64,000 nucleotides of DNA, from NCBI GenBank assembly GCA_965203565.1, contig OZ241896.1, forward strand, positions 62,001 to 126,000, written 5' to 3'. Within the stretch, counting starts at the first letter, position 1, and every line of letters starts with the position of its first letter. The translations under genes were made by a program, and so were the position numbers. Positions 53,494 to 61,744 of the stretch are shown here, piece after piece. Below the pieces are notes generated by a model, which was not told the DNA's origin, made no database searches, and saw nothing but the letters and a program-made list of their open reading frames with translations. The DNA is from JAAXGX01 sp965203565. Its GTDB lineage: Bacteria; Acidobacteriota; Vicinamibacteria; Vicinamibacterales; UBA8438.

Positions 53494-56475
53494 CTAGAAG
53501 TCGAACGACACCCCCAGCTTGAAGAGACGGCCGATCAGGAGTTGCTCCGGCCGGAGCCAGTTCGATCCGAACGCGTTGTTCTGCCGCAGCACCGTGTTCG
53601 CGTTGAACAGGTTGGCGACGTCGAGCGTCACGCGCACGCGGGCGCGGCCGGACGGCGACGGAAAGCGCTTCGCGATCCGGACGTCCATCTGGTGGAGCGG
53701 GTCGTTGTACTCCTCGCCGGGCGCCAGCAGCGGCACGGTGGCCGACCCGCCGCTGAAGCTGGTGCGCGACGGGTCCAGGAACCGGACGGTCGAGCCTATG
53801 TCGCTGTCCCGGACGGTGTAGTCGGCCAGGATCTCCGGTCCGGGCAGGCGCAGGAACGTCACCGCCAAGTCGACGTCCCAGGGGAGCGCCGCCGTCCCGT
53901 GGAACTTGACGTTGTTCCGCCAGGGCGGCCGGAACTCGCACCGGTGCAGGCCGGGCGCCACCCGCCGCGGGCGCGCGGCGCGGTCGCCCAGGACGTCGCC
54001 CTGCGGGGTGTCGACCGTGAAGCAGGCGTCCCGCATGTTGCCGACCGTGCCGCTGCTCAACCCGCCCGACAGCGTGTACCGGTCGAAGCGGGCGTTCATC
54101 GTCAGGTCGATCCCCTGCCACCGCTCGCTCCACTCGCCGAAGCCGTCGGCCGCCGTGCGCACGGTCCGCACCTGGCCCCGCTTCGCCGGGTCGAGGTCGT
54201 ACAGGCCGCACGTCTCGCCGCCGCCGAGCCGCGCGGCGGCCGGGGCGGTGACGCAGTACTCGTCGTAGTCGCCCGGCGCCACCAGCAGGTTGTCCTCCAC
54301 GGTGAAGTTGCCGTACGACCGGCGGGTGTACTGCGCCTCCACCGACAGACCGTCCAGAAGCTGGTGCTGCACGCCGGCGGCGACCTCCCAGTTGTACATC
54401 CGGACGCCCCACCCTTCGCGGATGGCGTCGTCCACGCTGATGGAGGTCGGCGCGGCGGTGGCGAAGTTGGCGTTGTCGAGCGGCCCGAGCTCGCTCTCCT
54501 GCGCGACCCGGTCGCCGTTCGGATCGAACCACGCCCGGTTGCCGAGCTGGTTGAACAGCAGCGGGTTGACCGCTTCGGCGAACGCGGTCCCCTCCTTCAC
54601 GACGTACCGGTTGACCGACGCCTTCAGGGCGGTCCGGCCGTCGCCGAACAGGTCGTACGCCACGCCGAGCCGGGGCGAGAAGTCTTTCCAGTTCGGCGCG
54701 TCGTCCACATCCACCCAGGTCTGCAGCGGCGCCCACCGGCTCGGGCCGCTCACGTTCCGGTCGCCCGGCACCGAGCCGACGTGCTGGTCGTACCGGATCC
54801 CGGCGTTCACCGTCAGCCGGTCTATAGTCCACTGGTCCTGCGCGAAGAAGGCGAACTTGCGGAAGTTCTGCCGCGAGGTCCACGGCCCGTTCTCCACCTG
54901 CGCCCGGATCGGCCGGCCGTTGAAAAAGAGGTGCTTCAGGTTCCCGTTCAGCGACCGGTTCTTCCACGACTGGTAGCCCCAGTTGAAGTCGACGCCGAAC
55001 TTCGCGGTGTGCGAGCCGGTGACGTACGACAGCGCCGCCTTCGCGCTCGGCTGGTAGCCGATGTACTCGCCGTAGCCGACCCACGACGACCGGGAGAAGA
55101 AGCCGGTCCCGACGTCGTACACCGCCGTGACGTCGCTGTACGCCAGGCCGGGCCGCGTGCCGTCGAGGTGGGAGCTGTTGTAGCCGTCGGTCCACGCCGC
55201 TTCGAACAGCAGCCGGGAGGTGATCGGAGAGGTCCACTTCACCTGCGCGAACCGCTCCCGCCGGATCTTCGAGTCCCACGCCGCTTCGTACGACCAGGTT
55301 CCGCTCATCAGCAGGCCGTCCTGTCCGCGCGGCTGGTAGGAGTAGTAGAAGGCCAGCTTGTTCCGCGGCGTCGCCTGCAGCGTCAGCCGGCCGCTGACCG
55401 CGTGGTGGTAGCTGTCGAGCACCCCCGGCTCGTCGAGGTTCACGTTCCCGGCCGCGCCGAGCGCCGGGTTGAAGGTGAACGACTCGGGGTCTATTGCGTG
55501 GAACATCCCGGTGATTTCCTCGGCGATCCCCCAGGTGCGGACCGACGTGAAGAACCAGAGCCGGTCCTTGACGATCGGGCCTCCGAACGCGCTGTTGACG
55601 TCGTGCAGCGACCGGATCTCGTTCGCCTCCGACAGGCCCAGGTCGCGCAGCGCCCGATCGAAGTTGTCGCTCTGGAGACGATGGGACGAGTACGACGCGA
55701 AGAACGCGACGGAGAAGTCGTTCCCCCCTTCCTTCGGTATCAGGTTGGTGCGAACCCCGCCCGACTCGGTCTCGGCCGAGATGCCGCTCAGCTCGAAGAC
55801 GAACTCCTGAACCTCCAGCGGGTCGACGTTCCGCAGTCCCTGCGTCCCCGACCCGGCGAGCGTCATCGGCGCGCCGTCGAACTGCATCGAGTAGTCGCCC
55901 GGGAGGCTGCCGTGCGCCTCGCTGCTGCCGCGGTTGATGTTCGTCCCTCCGACGTCGTGGTTGCGGCCGGTGATGGTGACGGTGACCGCCGGGATCAGCT
56001 CCGACATGTGGAGCTGGCTGCGGCCGGTCGGCAGCGCCTCCCGGATCTCGGCGTCGAGCACCTCCTGCTGCACGACGTTGCGGATGTCGACTTCCGGCGA
56101 CTCGCCGGTGACGGTGATCGACTCCTCCACGCCGCCGACCCGCAGCTCCGCGTTCACGGTGGCGATCATCGCGCCCGACAGCGTGATCCCCTCGCGCACG
56201 ACGGTCGCGAACCCCGGCAGGCGGAACGTGACGGCGTAGTCGCCGGGGCGCAGGTCGATGATCGTGTACAGCCCCTCGCCATCCGAGACGACGGTGCGAA
56301 CCTGCTCGATCAGGGCCGGGCTGGCCGCCTCCACCGTCACGCCGGGCAGCACCGCGCCGGTCGCGTCGGTGACCCGTCCCGCGATCCCGACGTTCTGGGC
56401 GGCGGCGGCGGCCGGGAGCAGCCAGGCAAGAGCGAGGACGACGGAACGGACACGCGCATTGCGTCGGTAGGTCAT
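53494..56475 (-). CDS. Oar-like TonB-dependent receptor with carboxypeptidase-regulatory-like N domain
   Basis: This 993-residue outer-membrane protein has a signal peptide (SVVLALAWLLPAAAAAQ), then a CarboxypepD_reg-like domain (about 29-110: GIAGRVTDATGAVLPGVTVE). A TonB plug (about 125-240: RNVDPLEVQEFVFE) and a large barrel end in FKLGVSFDF with terminal Phe. This architecture is frequent in Acidobacteriota (Oar type) and is thought to take up or export large molecules with TonB energy; the substrate is unknown. The ATG at 56475 has AGGAGG eight bases upstream. The longer open frame to 56643 contains a receptor relic and is not the start. Confidence 0.93.
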   Translation of the reverse strand: MTYRRNARVRSVVLALAWLLPAAAAAQNVGIAGRVTDATGAVLPGVTVEAASPALIEQVRTVVSDGEGLYTIIDLRPGDYAVTFRLPGFATVVREGITLSGAMIATVNAELRVGGVEESITVTGESPEVDIRNVVQQEVLDAEIREALPTGRSQLHMSELIPAVTVTITGRNHDVGGTNINRGSSEAHGSLPGDYSMQFDGAPMTLAGSGTQGLRNVDPLEVQEFVFELSGISAETESGGVRTNLIPKEGGNDFSVAFFASYSSHRLQSDNFDRALRDLGLSEANEIRSLHDVNSAFGGPIVKDRLWFFTSVRTWGIAEEITGMFHAIDPESFTFNPALGAAGNVNLDEPGVLDSYHHAVSGRLTLQATPRNKLAFYYSYQPRGQDGLLMSGTWSYEAAWDSKIRRERFAQVKWTSPITSRLLFEAAWTDGYNSSHLDGTRPGLAYSDVTAVYDVGTGFFSRSSWVGYGEYIGYQPSAKAALSYVTGSHTAKFGVDFNWGYQSWKNRSLNGNLKHLFFNGRPIRAQVENGPWTSRQNFRKFAFFAQDQWTIDRLTVNAGIRYDQHVGSVPGDRNVSGPSRWAPLQTWVDVDDAPNWKDFSPRLGVAYDLFGDGRTALKASVNRYVVKEGTAFAEAVNPLLFNQLGNRAWFDPNGDRVAQESELGPLDNANFATAAPTSISVDDAIREGWGVRMYNWEVAAGVQHQLLDGLSVEAQYTRRSYGNFTVEDNLLVAPGDYDEYCVTAPAAARLGGGETCGLYDLDPAKRGQVRTVRTAADGFGEWSERWQGIDLTMNARFDRYTLSGGLSSGTVGNMRDACFTVDTPQGDVLGDRAARPRRVAPGLHRCEFRPPWRNNVKFHGTAALPWDVDLAVTFLRLPGPEILADYTVRDSDIGSTVRFLDPSRTSFSGGSATVPLLAPGEEYNDPLHQMDVRIAKRFPSPSGRARVRVTLDVANLFNANTVLRQNNAFGSNWLRPEQLLIGRLFKLGVSFDF

Positions 56476-56569
56476 TGCGTCCTCCTGCGACATCCGGAAC
56501 GTAGCGGACCTGCTGCGCGCTTGTACCACGCGCGGCTCCCGACGGCAAGCGATTTTGCCGGGCATCGGC

Positions 56570-56613
56570 GGACAGCAGCGGTTGACCGCCTTCGCGAACG
56601 CCGTTCCCTTCTT
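56570..56613 (-). pseudogene. relic of a TonB-receptor segment upstream of the receptor gene
   Basis: These 44 bases resemble 54553-54597 inside the receptor gene (about 80% identity with a 1-base gap). Both read KxGTAFAxAVN on the minus strand. It looks like a leftover from a second, deleted receptor copy. Confidence 0.45.
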
Positions 56614-56635
56614 ATGGTCAGAACAGTCAGAGCCT

Positions 56636-56657
56636 GTTGTCATTTACATATGACAAC
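56636..56657. promoter_or_regulatory. perfect inverted repeat, operator-like
   Basis: Arms GTTGTCAT (56636-56643) and ATGACAAC (56650-56657) around a 6-base spacer TTACAT. It lies in the divergent gap between the TonB receptor and the DUF423 gene, in an AT-richer spot, as expected of a dimeric repressor site. The regulator is not in the window as far as I can tell. Confidence 0.5.
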
Positions 56658-56747
56658 GGGACGCCAGCCGCACACGGCAACGGCCGCCAGCAGCGCCGTG
56701 ACGCAGCGGAAGTCGCGCCGCGCATGCGGACGTGGTATGCTCGGAGC

Positions 56748-57122
56748 GTGGCGTCGGATTGGTTCGCGGCGGGCGCGGCGCTGTGCGGCGCGGGGGTTGT
56801 GCTCGGGGCATTCGGCGCGCACGGCCTCCGGGCGCGGCTTTCCCCCGAGATGCTCGCAATCTTCGAGACCGGCGTCCGCTACCATCTGATCCATGCGCTT
56901 GGACTGCTGGCGGTGGCGTGGGCGGCGTCCCGGTGGCCGGGCTGGTCGGTCTCGGCGGCCGGCTGGCTGCTGGTGGCCGGCACCGTCGTCTTCTCCGGCA
57001 GCCTGTACTTGCTGGCCGTCACCGGCGCCCGCTGGCTCGGGGCGGTGACGCCGATTGGCGGGTTCTGCTTCATCGCCGGCTGGGCGCTGCTCGCCCTCGC
57101 CGCGATCCGCGCGCCTTCCTGA
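56748..57122 (+). CDS. DUF423 membrane protein (YgdD-like)
   Basis: This 124-residue protein has four hydrophobic segments and the DUF423 start GAGVVLGAFGAHGLRARLSP then FETGVRYHLIHALGLLAVAW and FSGSLYLLAVTGARWLGAVT. Function in the family is unknown. The GTG at 56748 (GGAG just upstream) gives the family-like start MASDWF; an ATG at 56724 would add eight residues. Confidence 0.87.
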   Translation: MASDWFAAGAALCGAGVVLGAFGAHGLRARLSPEMLAIFETGVRYHLIHALGLLAVAWAASRWPGWSVSAAGWLLVAGTVVFSGSLYLLAVTGARWLGAVTPIGGFCFIAGWALLALAAIRAPS

Positions 57123-57173
57123 AAGCGGCGCGGGCTATCCCTGTTTACCCATCGGCCGCACTCCAACGCTTAT

Positions 57174-57246
57174 CAGCCCGTGGTGGGATCCAGCGTCGCG
57201 CCGAGAGCGGTGAAGCGCCCGGCTGGCAAGGCGTGAGGAGGGCGCA
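57174..57246 (+). repeat. half copy of the TIR element at the asnB start
   Basis: The first 73 bases match the left half of copy A (CAGCCCGTGGTGG ... GGCGTGAGGAGGGCGCA) and then stop abruptly 11 bases before the asnB ATG. The AGGAGGG inside it (57236-57242) is the only Shine-Dalgarno-like sequence for asnB. Confidence 0.8.
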
Positions 57247-57256
57247 GAAAATCCAC

Positions 57257-59179
57257 ATGTGCGGCATTTCCGGGTTCGTCGGCGAATTCCCCGTAGAGCT
57301 GCTCGGCGCCATGAACCATTGCCTCGCCCACCGGGGACCCGACGACTCGGGCCAATACTTCGATCCCGGCGGGAGGATCGGCCTGGCTCACCGCCGCCTT
57401 TCAATCATCGACGTCTCCGCGGGCGGCCGCCAGCCGATGTGGGACGCCAGCAGTACGGTCTGCATTGTCTTCAACGGTGAAATTTTCAACTTCCGCGAAC
57501 TCCGCGTCCGGCTGGAGGCCGATGGATACGGATTCCGCAACAGGACCGACACGGAAGTCATTCTCAACCTGTACCTGAAGTACGGCGACGGCGCGCTCGG
57601 CCAGCTCAATGGAATATTTGCTTTCGCACTGTGGGATACTCGAAGCAATTCGCTGCTGATCGCCCGCGACGGCGTCGGAGTGAAGCCTCTTTATTATTCC
57701 GAAACGCCTGACGGACTTGTTTTCGCAAGCGAGCTCAAGGCCTTGCTGCATTGCCGCTCCATCGAGCGGAAAATCGACTGCCGTGCGGTTCACGACTACA
57801 TGACGTACCTCTGGTGTCCTGCGCCCAGAACCATGTTCGAAAAAATCAAGAAGCTTGAACCCGGCGCCGCGATGCGCATCGTGGACGGCCGGATTGCGTC
57901 ACGCTGGAGCTTCTACAAGCTCCCTTTCGGCGAAGAAATCGGCTCCATGCCGGTCGGCGAAGCGACGAGACTCGTGCGTGAACACGTCCAATCCGCGGTG
58001 GACCGTCAAACCGTAAGTGACGTGCCGATTGGAGCCTTCCTGTCCGGCGGACTGGATTCAAGCAGCGTCGCCGCATGCGCGGCCCGAAGCCTCGGCGGAC
58101 GGCCGTTCGACTGCTTCACGATGGGATTCACGGACCGATCGTTTCACAAAGAGGGCGCCGTAGACGATCTGCCGTACGCCAAGCTCGCAGCCCGGCATCT
58201 GGGCGTCGATCTGCATACGATCTACGCCGGCCCGGAGATGGCGGACGAACTCCAGCGCATGGTCTACTTTCTGGACGAGCCTCAGGCGGACCTCGCGGCG
58301 GTCAACACGTTCTTCATCTGCAAATCGGCGCGCGAGCGCGGCGTCAAGGTGCTGCTTTCCGGTTCCGGGGGAGACGACATCTTCTCCGGTTACCGCCGGC
58401 ATAGAGCTTTGCGGATGGAGCGGTGCTGGAGCTGGCTGCCGTTGTTCGCACGCACGGGTCTGAAGCGGTTCTCGTCATGGTTGCCGACGTCGCCCGCCCT
58501 CACGCGCCGCATCGCCAAGGCCTTCTCGTACGCGCACCTTGACGGCGACGCCCGTCTGGCAAGCTATTTTCACTGGATTGCGCCGGAAGCGCTGGAGCCG
58601 CTGTACTCCGAAGCTCTCTTCTCTCAGGTACGGAGCTGTCCCTTTTCGGACAGCCTCGTGCGGTCTCTGCGGGACGCACCGGTCGGCGCCGGCGAATTGA
58701 ATCGAATGCTTTATCTGGAATGCCGGCATTTTCTTGCGGATCACAACTTGAACTATTTCGATAAAATGGGAATGATGGCCGGCGTCGAAGTGCGCGTGCC
58801 GCTGCTCGACCCGGATCTCATGTCCTTGGCGGCGCGACTGCCGACAGCCTACAAGCAGCCGATCGGCGGCTCCGGAAAATGGATCCTGAAGGCCGCAATG
58901 AAGCCCATGCTGCCAAGCGAAGTCATCCATCGCTCGAAGTCCGGATTCGGCGTACCGCTCCGTCACTGGCTGCGCAACGAACTGCGGCCGATGGTCGAGG
59001 ACACTCTTTCCAGCGCATCCCTGGATCGGCGAGGACTTTTCGACAGCGCCACTGTCCGGCGCCTGGTGAACAGCGACAGATCGGGCGCAATCGACGCCGC
59101 GTACACGCTGTTGTCGCTGATCTGCATCGAACTCTGGTGCCGAATGTTCGTGGACGCCAGCGTCCCGGCGGCTCCTTGA
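57257..59179 (+). CDS. asnB: asparagine synthetase (glutamine-hydrolysing)-like protein
   Basis: This 640-residue protein has the class-II glutaminase start MCGISGF with catalytic Cys2, then HRGPDDSG, FNGEIFNF, and ARDGVGVKPLYY. The synthetase domain has the P-loop LSGGLDSSSVAA and LSGSGGDDIFSGYRRH. In standard AsnB the latter motif has Glu at SGxGGDE; here it is Asp. Proteins of this kind in sugar-polymer loci often amidate glycans or lipids rather than make free asparagine; the two GT4 genes next to it favour that, as inference. Coding sequence is clearly less GC-rich than its surroundings, hinting at transfer. Confidence 0.92.
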   Translation: MCGISGFVGEFPVELLGAMNHCLAHRGPDDSGQYFDPGGRIGLAHRRLSIIDVSAGGRQPMWDASSTVCIVFNGEIFNFRELRVRLEADGYGFRNRTDTEVILNLYLKYGDGALGQLNGIFAFALWDTRSNSLLIARDGVGVKPLYYSETPDGLVFASELKALLHCRSIERKIDCRAVHDYMTYLWCPAPRTMFEKIKKLEPGAAMRIVDGRIASRWSFYKLPFGEEIGSMPVGEATRLVREHVQSAVDRQTVSDVPIGAFLSGGLDSSSVAACAARSLGGRPFDCFTMGFTDRSFHKEGAVDDLPYAKLAARHLGVDLHTIYAGPEMADELQRMVYFLDEPQADLAAVNTFFICKSARERGVKVLLSGSGGDDIFSGYRRHRALRMERCWSWLPLFARTGLKRFSSWLPTSPALTRRIAKAFSYAHLDGDARLASYFHWIAPEALEPLYSEALFSQVRSCPFSDSLVRSLRDAPVGAGELNRMLYLECRHFLADHNLNYFDKMGMMAGVEVRVPLLDPDLMSLAARLPTAYKQPIGGSGKWILKAAMKPMLPSEVIHRSKSGFGVPLRHWLRNELRPMVEDTLSSASLDRRGLFDSATVRRLVNSDRSGAIDAAYTLLSLICIELWCRMFVDASVPAAP

Positions 59180-59180
59180 C

Positions 59181-60380
59181 ATGAACGACCCGCGCGCAGC
59201 AGATGCTGACGGCGCCCTTGAGGAGACAAGTCGCCGCCCGATGCGCCAGCGGATCCTGCTCGTCGGCGATCTTCCGCCGCCGGCGCACGGCCAGGCGATG
59301 TCGTTCCAGCTGCTATGCCGCAGGCTGTCGTGCTACGGCTACACTTGCCGGATCGTGGACTTTCGCAGAAGAAGAACGTCTCCGTGGTCACGCCTGTCCG
59401 CGACGCGATCCGTCGAGGTGCTCCGCGCCCTCGTCGAATTTGCGGTTGGCTTGGTCAAACGTTTCCGCCTGGCGTATATCCTGATCGCTCAGTCCCGCGC
59501 GGGTTTCCTGCGCGACATGGTGATGATCTGGAGCGCGTGGGCGTGCCGATGCCGAATCGTCGTTCACCTTCATGGTGGAAACTACGACGGATTCTACCGC
59601 GCGCAGCCGAGGCCGTGGCGGTTCGCGATCCGCCATACCCTGCGGCGCGTCGATCGGATCGTCGCCCTGAGCGAGCGGCTGCGTGGCATGTACGCGTTCG
59701 ATCCCGCCCTGCAGGCGAAGGTCGCCGTGGTGATGAGCAGTCCACCCGAGGAACTGAAAGGCAAGCCTCGGCTGATGGATAACCATCCGGAGCGCGTCGT
59801 ACGACTCCTGTTTCTGTCGAACATGATCCAGTCCAAGGGCTACCCAGACGTTCTGGAGGCGGTGAAAATTTTGAAGCGCACGACGACGATGCGCCTGGAG
59901 GCCATGTTCGCGGGAATTTTCATGTCGTCTGCTGACGACCGGGAGGCGCTGTCGCCGAAGGCGGCCGAAGCTGCTTTTCTCGACGCCGTCGATGGAAGCG
60001 GTCTGGCCGGCGTGGTCCGTTATCTTGGGGCCGTGTCCGGCGACGCCAAGCGGCGCCTGCTGGACGCCAGCGACTTTCTGTTGCTGCCCACGAATTACGT
60101 CAACGAGGGCCAGCCCATGGCGATCATCGAGGCCATGGCGAGCGGCTGCGTGGTGATTGCAACCGATTACCGGTCGATCCCCGATCTGGTCGTCGACGGA
60201 GAGACCGGCGTGCTGGTGGATTACGGTCGTCCGGAGCAGATTGCAAATGCAGTCCGAGAAATTTCTGCCGACGCCGAAAGATACGCGATGATGAGCAGGG
60301 CGGCGGTCGAACGCTACGAAAGATTCTTCACCGTCGCACGGCACCTGAATGCAATGGTTTCCGTGCTGCGAAGCGTGTGA
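59181..60380 (+). CDS. glycosyltransferase family 4 protein
   Basis: This 399-residue GT-B fold protein has an N-terminal acceptor domain (RILLVGDLPPPAHGQA; VVHLHGGNYDGFYR) and a C-terminal GT4 donor domain (VRLLFLSNMIQSKGYPDVLE; LPTNYVNEGQPMAIIEAMAS; VVIATDYRSIPDLV). The EGQPMAIIEAMA stretch holds the E-x7-E nucleotide-sugar motif. It should add a sugar to a lipid-linked glycan in the cytoplasm. It starts one base after the asnB stop, so the two are coupled. Confidence 0.9.
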   Translation: MNDPRAADADGALEETSRRPMRQRILLVGDLPPPAHGQAMSFQLLCRRLSCYGYTCRIVDFRRRRTSPWSRLSATRSVEVLRALVEFAVGLVKRFRLAYILIAQSRAGFLRDMVMIWSAWACRCRIVVHLHGGNYDGFYRAQPRPWRFAIRHTLRRVDRIVALSERLRGMYAFDPALQAKVAVVMSSPPEELKGKPRLMDNHPERVVRLLFLSNMIQSKGYPDVLEAVKILKRTTTMRLEAMFAGIFMSSADDREALSPKAAEAAFLDAVDGSGLAGVVRYLGAVSGDAKRRLLDASDFLLLPTNYVNEGQPMAIIEAMASGCVVIATDYRSIPDLVVDGETGVLVDYGRPEQIANAVREISADAERYAMMSRAAVERYERFFTVARHLNAMVSVLRSV

Positions 60381-60391
60381 ACGCCGCTTCG

Positions 60392-61555
60392 TCAACCATC
60401 AGATCGATGCCCGCGCGGCATGTCCCGGGCGCTTGCCTTTTCGATGCCGAGAGCCGCGGTCAGTCGGGGCAGAACCCGTTCCTGGGCAAAGTCCTCGGCC
60501 GATGCTCGCGCCCCTTCGGAGAGTCGCCGGCGCAACGCGCCGTCCGTCACCAGTTTCGCCATGGCCGCAGCGAAGTCGTCCACGTCGCCGGTTCGGACGA
60601 CCAGACCGTTCTCCTCGTGCCGGACGATCTCTGACGGCCCCGGCAAATCGGTTGAAATGACCGGAATTCCGGCCATGAAGGCTTCGATTATCGCTGTCGG
60701 ATGGCCTTCGAACATGTAGCGGCTCGGAAACGCCAGCGCATCGTTCCGCGCCAACTCGACTCGCAATGCCTTGTTGGGAAGGTAGCCATGCGCAACGACG
60801 CCCGGCATTCCCTCGATTCTGGCGCCGAACGCCGCGGGGAGAGGGCCGTACACATTCACTTCAATGCGTTGGAGCAACGCCGCGCGAACACGGAGCCGAT
60901 CAACGGCGTCGAGCAATACGTCCAGGCCCTTTACGTCAGTTCTGGATGATTGATGGCCGGACCCTTTCCGCACGAAACAAGCGAACCTGACCTTTTCGTC
61001 CTTGCGCAGAGCCGGCGGCAAGGGGGGAGGCCACGGACGAAACGACGTGACGACGGTGGTCTTAAACCGCAATTCGGGCGGGAAGTCTCTGCGCGCCGCC
61101 TCCGTCTCCACCACCACGGAGCCCACCATTCTGAAAATGGCGAGACAGGCGTCCCGGACGAACGCCGGCAGAAGCCTGGTTCCGAACAGGGCTCGCCCGC
61201 CGGTCAAGAGCACGACGCAGTGCTTGCGGCACAGCTTGGCGGCAAGAACGAACGCAAGTCCGTACGAAAAACTGACGTCGCTCGATCCGACCATGACGAC
61301 CCTGCCGGCAAGAGGCACTCTGCTGACGGCGCGCAGCACTCTGGCGACGGTCCGTAGATGGTTCGGGCGCGTACTGGCGCCGCTTTGACTGTACAACGGA
61401 TGATGAACGGGAAGATCGAACTGATCAATCTTCATGTGGGCAAGTCCGCGGAGGTGTTCAAGCAGAATTTCGAACGACACCCGTGAGCCGCCCTCCCTGT
61501 AGGGCGGAGGTCCGATCAGGAGCAGGCGTTCGGGCGCAAGCGGCGTTCGGGTCAT
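60392..61555 (-). CDS. glycosyltransferase family 4 protein
   Basis: This 387-residue GT-B protein has LLIGPPPYREGGSRVSFEIL at the N terminus and the GT4 donor block FPSRYMFEGHPTAIIEAFMA, followed by GIPVISTDLPGPSEIVRHEENG. It is similar in plan to the neighbouring gene, with which it converges 12 bases apart. The ATG at 61555 is chosen; one at 61588 would add 11 residues, and neither has a good ribosome site. Its partners are probably the asnB and GT4 genes. Confidence 0.88.
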   Translation of the reverse strand: MTRTPLAPERLLLIGPPPYREGGSRVSFEILLEHLRGLAHMKIDQFDLPVHHPLYSQSGASTRPNHLRTVARVLRAVSRVPLAGRVVMVGSSDVSFSYGLAFVLAAKLCRKHCVVLLTGGRALFGTRLLPAFVRDACLAIFRMVGSVVVETEAARRDFPPELRFKTTVVTSFRPWPPPLPPALRKDEKVRFACFVRKGSGHQSSRTDVKGLDVLLDAVDRLRVRAALLQRIEVNVYGPLPAAFGARIEGMPGVVAHGYLPNKALRVELARNDALAFPSRYMFEGHPTAIIEAFMAGIPVISTDLPGPSEIVRHEENGLVVRTGDVDDFAAAMAKLVTDGALRRRLSEGARASAEDFAQERVLPRLTAALGIEKASARDMPRGHRSDG

Positions 61556-61744
61556 GACTTGCCGAGCCCGGTCCGATTCCCGAGGCATGACCGAACGTTG
61601 CAGATCATGGCATTGGACAATATCAACCCGGATTATTCACGCCCAACCGCGCATCCGGTGACTCCACAGCCGCATCGCCAGTTCCTTTGATTACCCGCGC
61701 TACGCGCAGCGTCGCCGACGCGTTATTTCTTTGATATGGAACGG

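Noticed and set aside
56476..56643. N-terminal extension of the TonB receptor to 56643
   Set aside because: It contains the receptor relic and would bury the signal peptide; the ATG at 56475 has a strong AGGAGG site.
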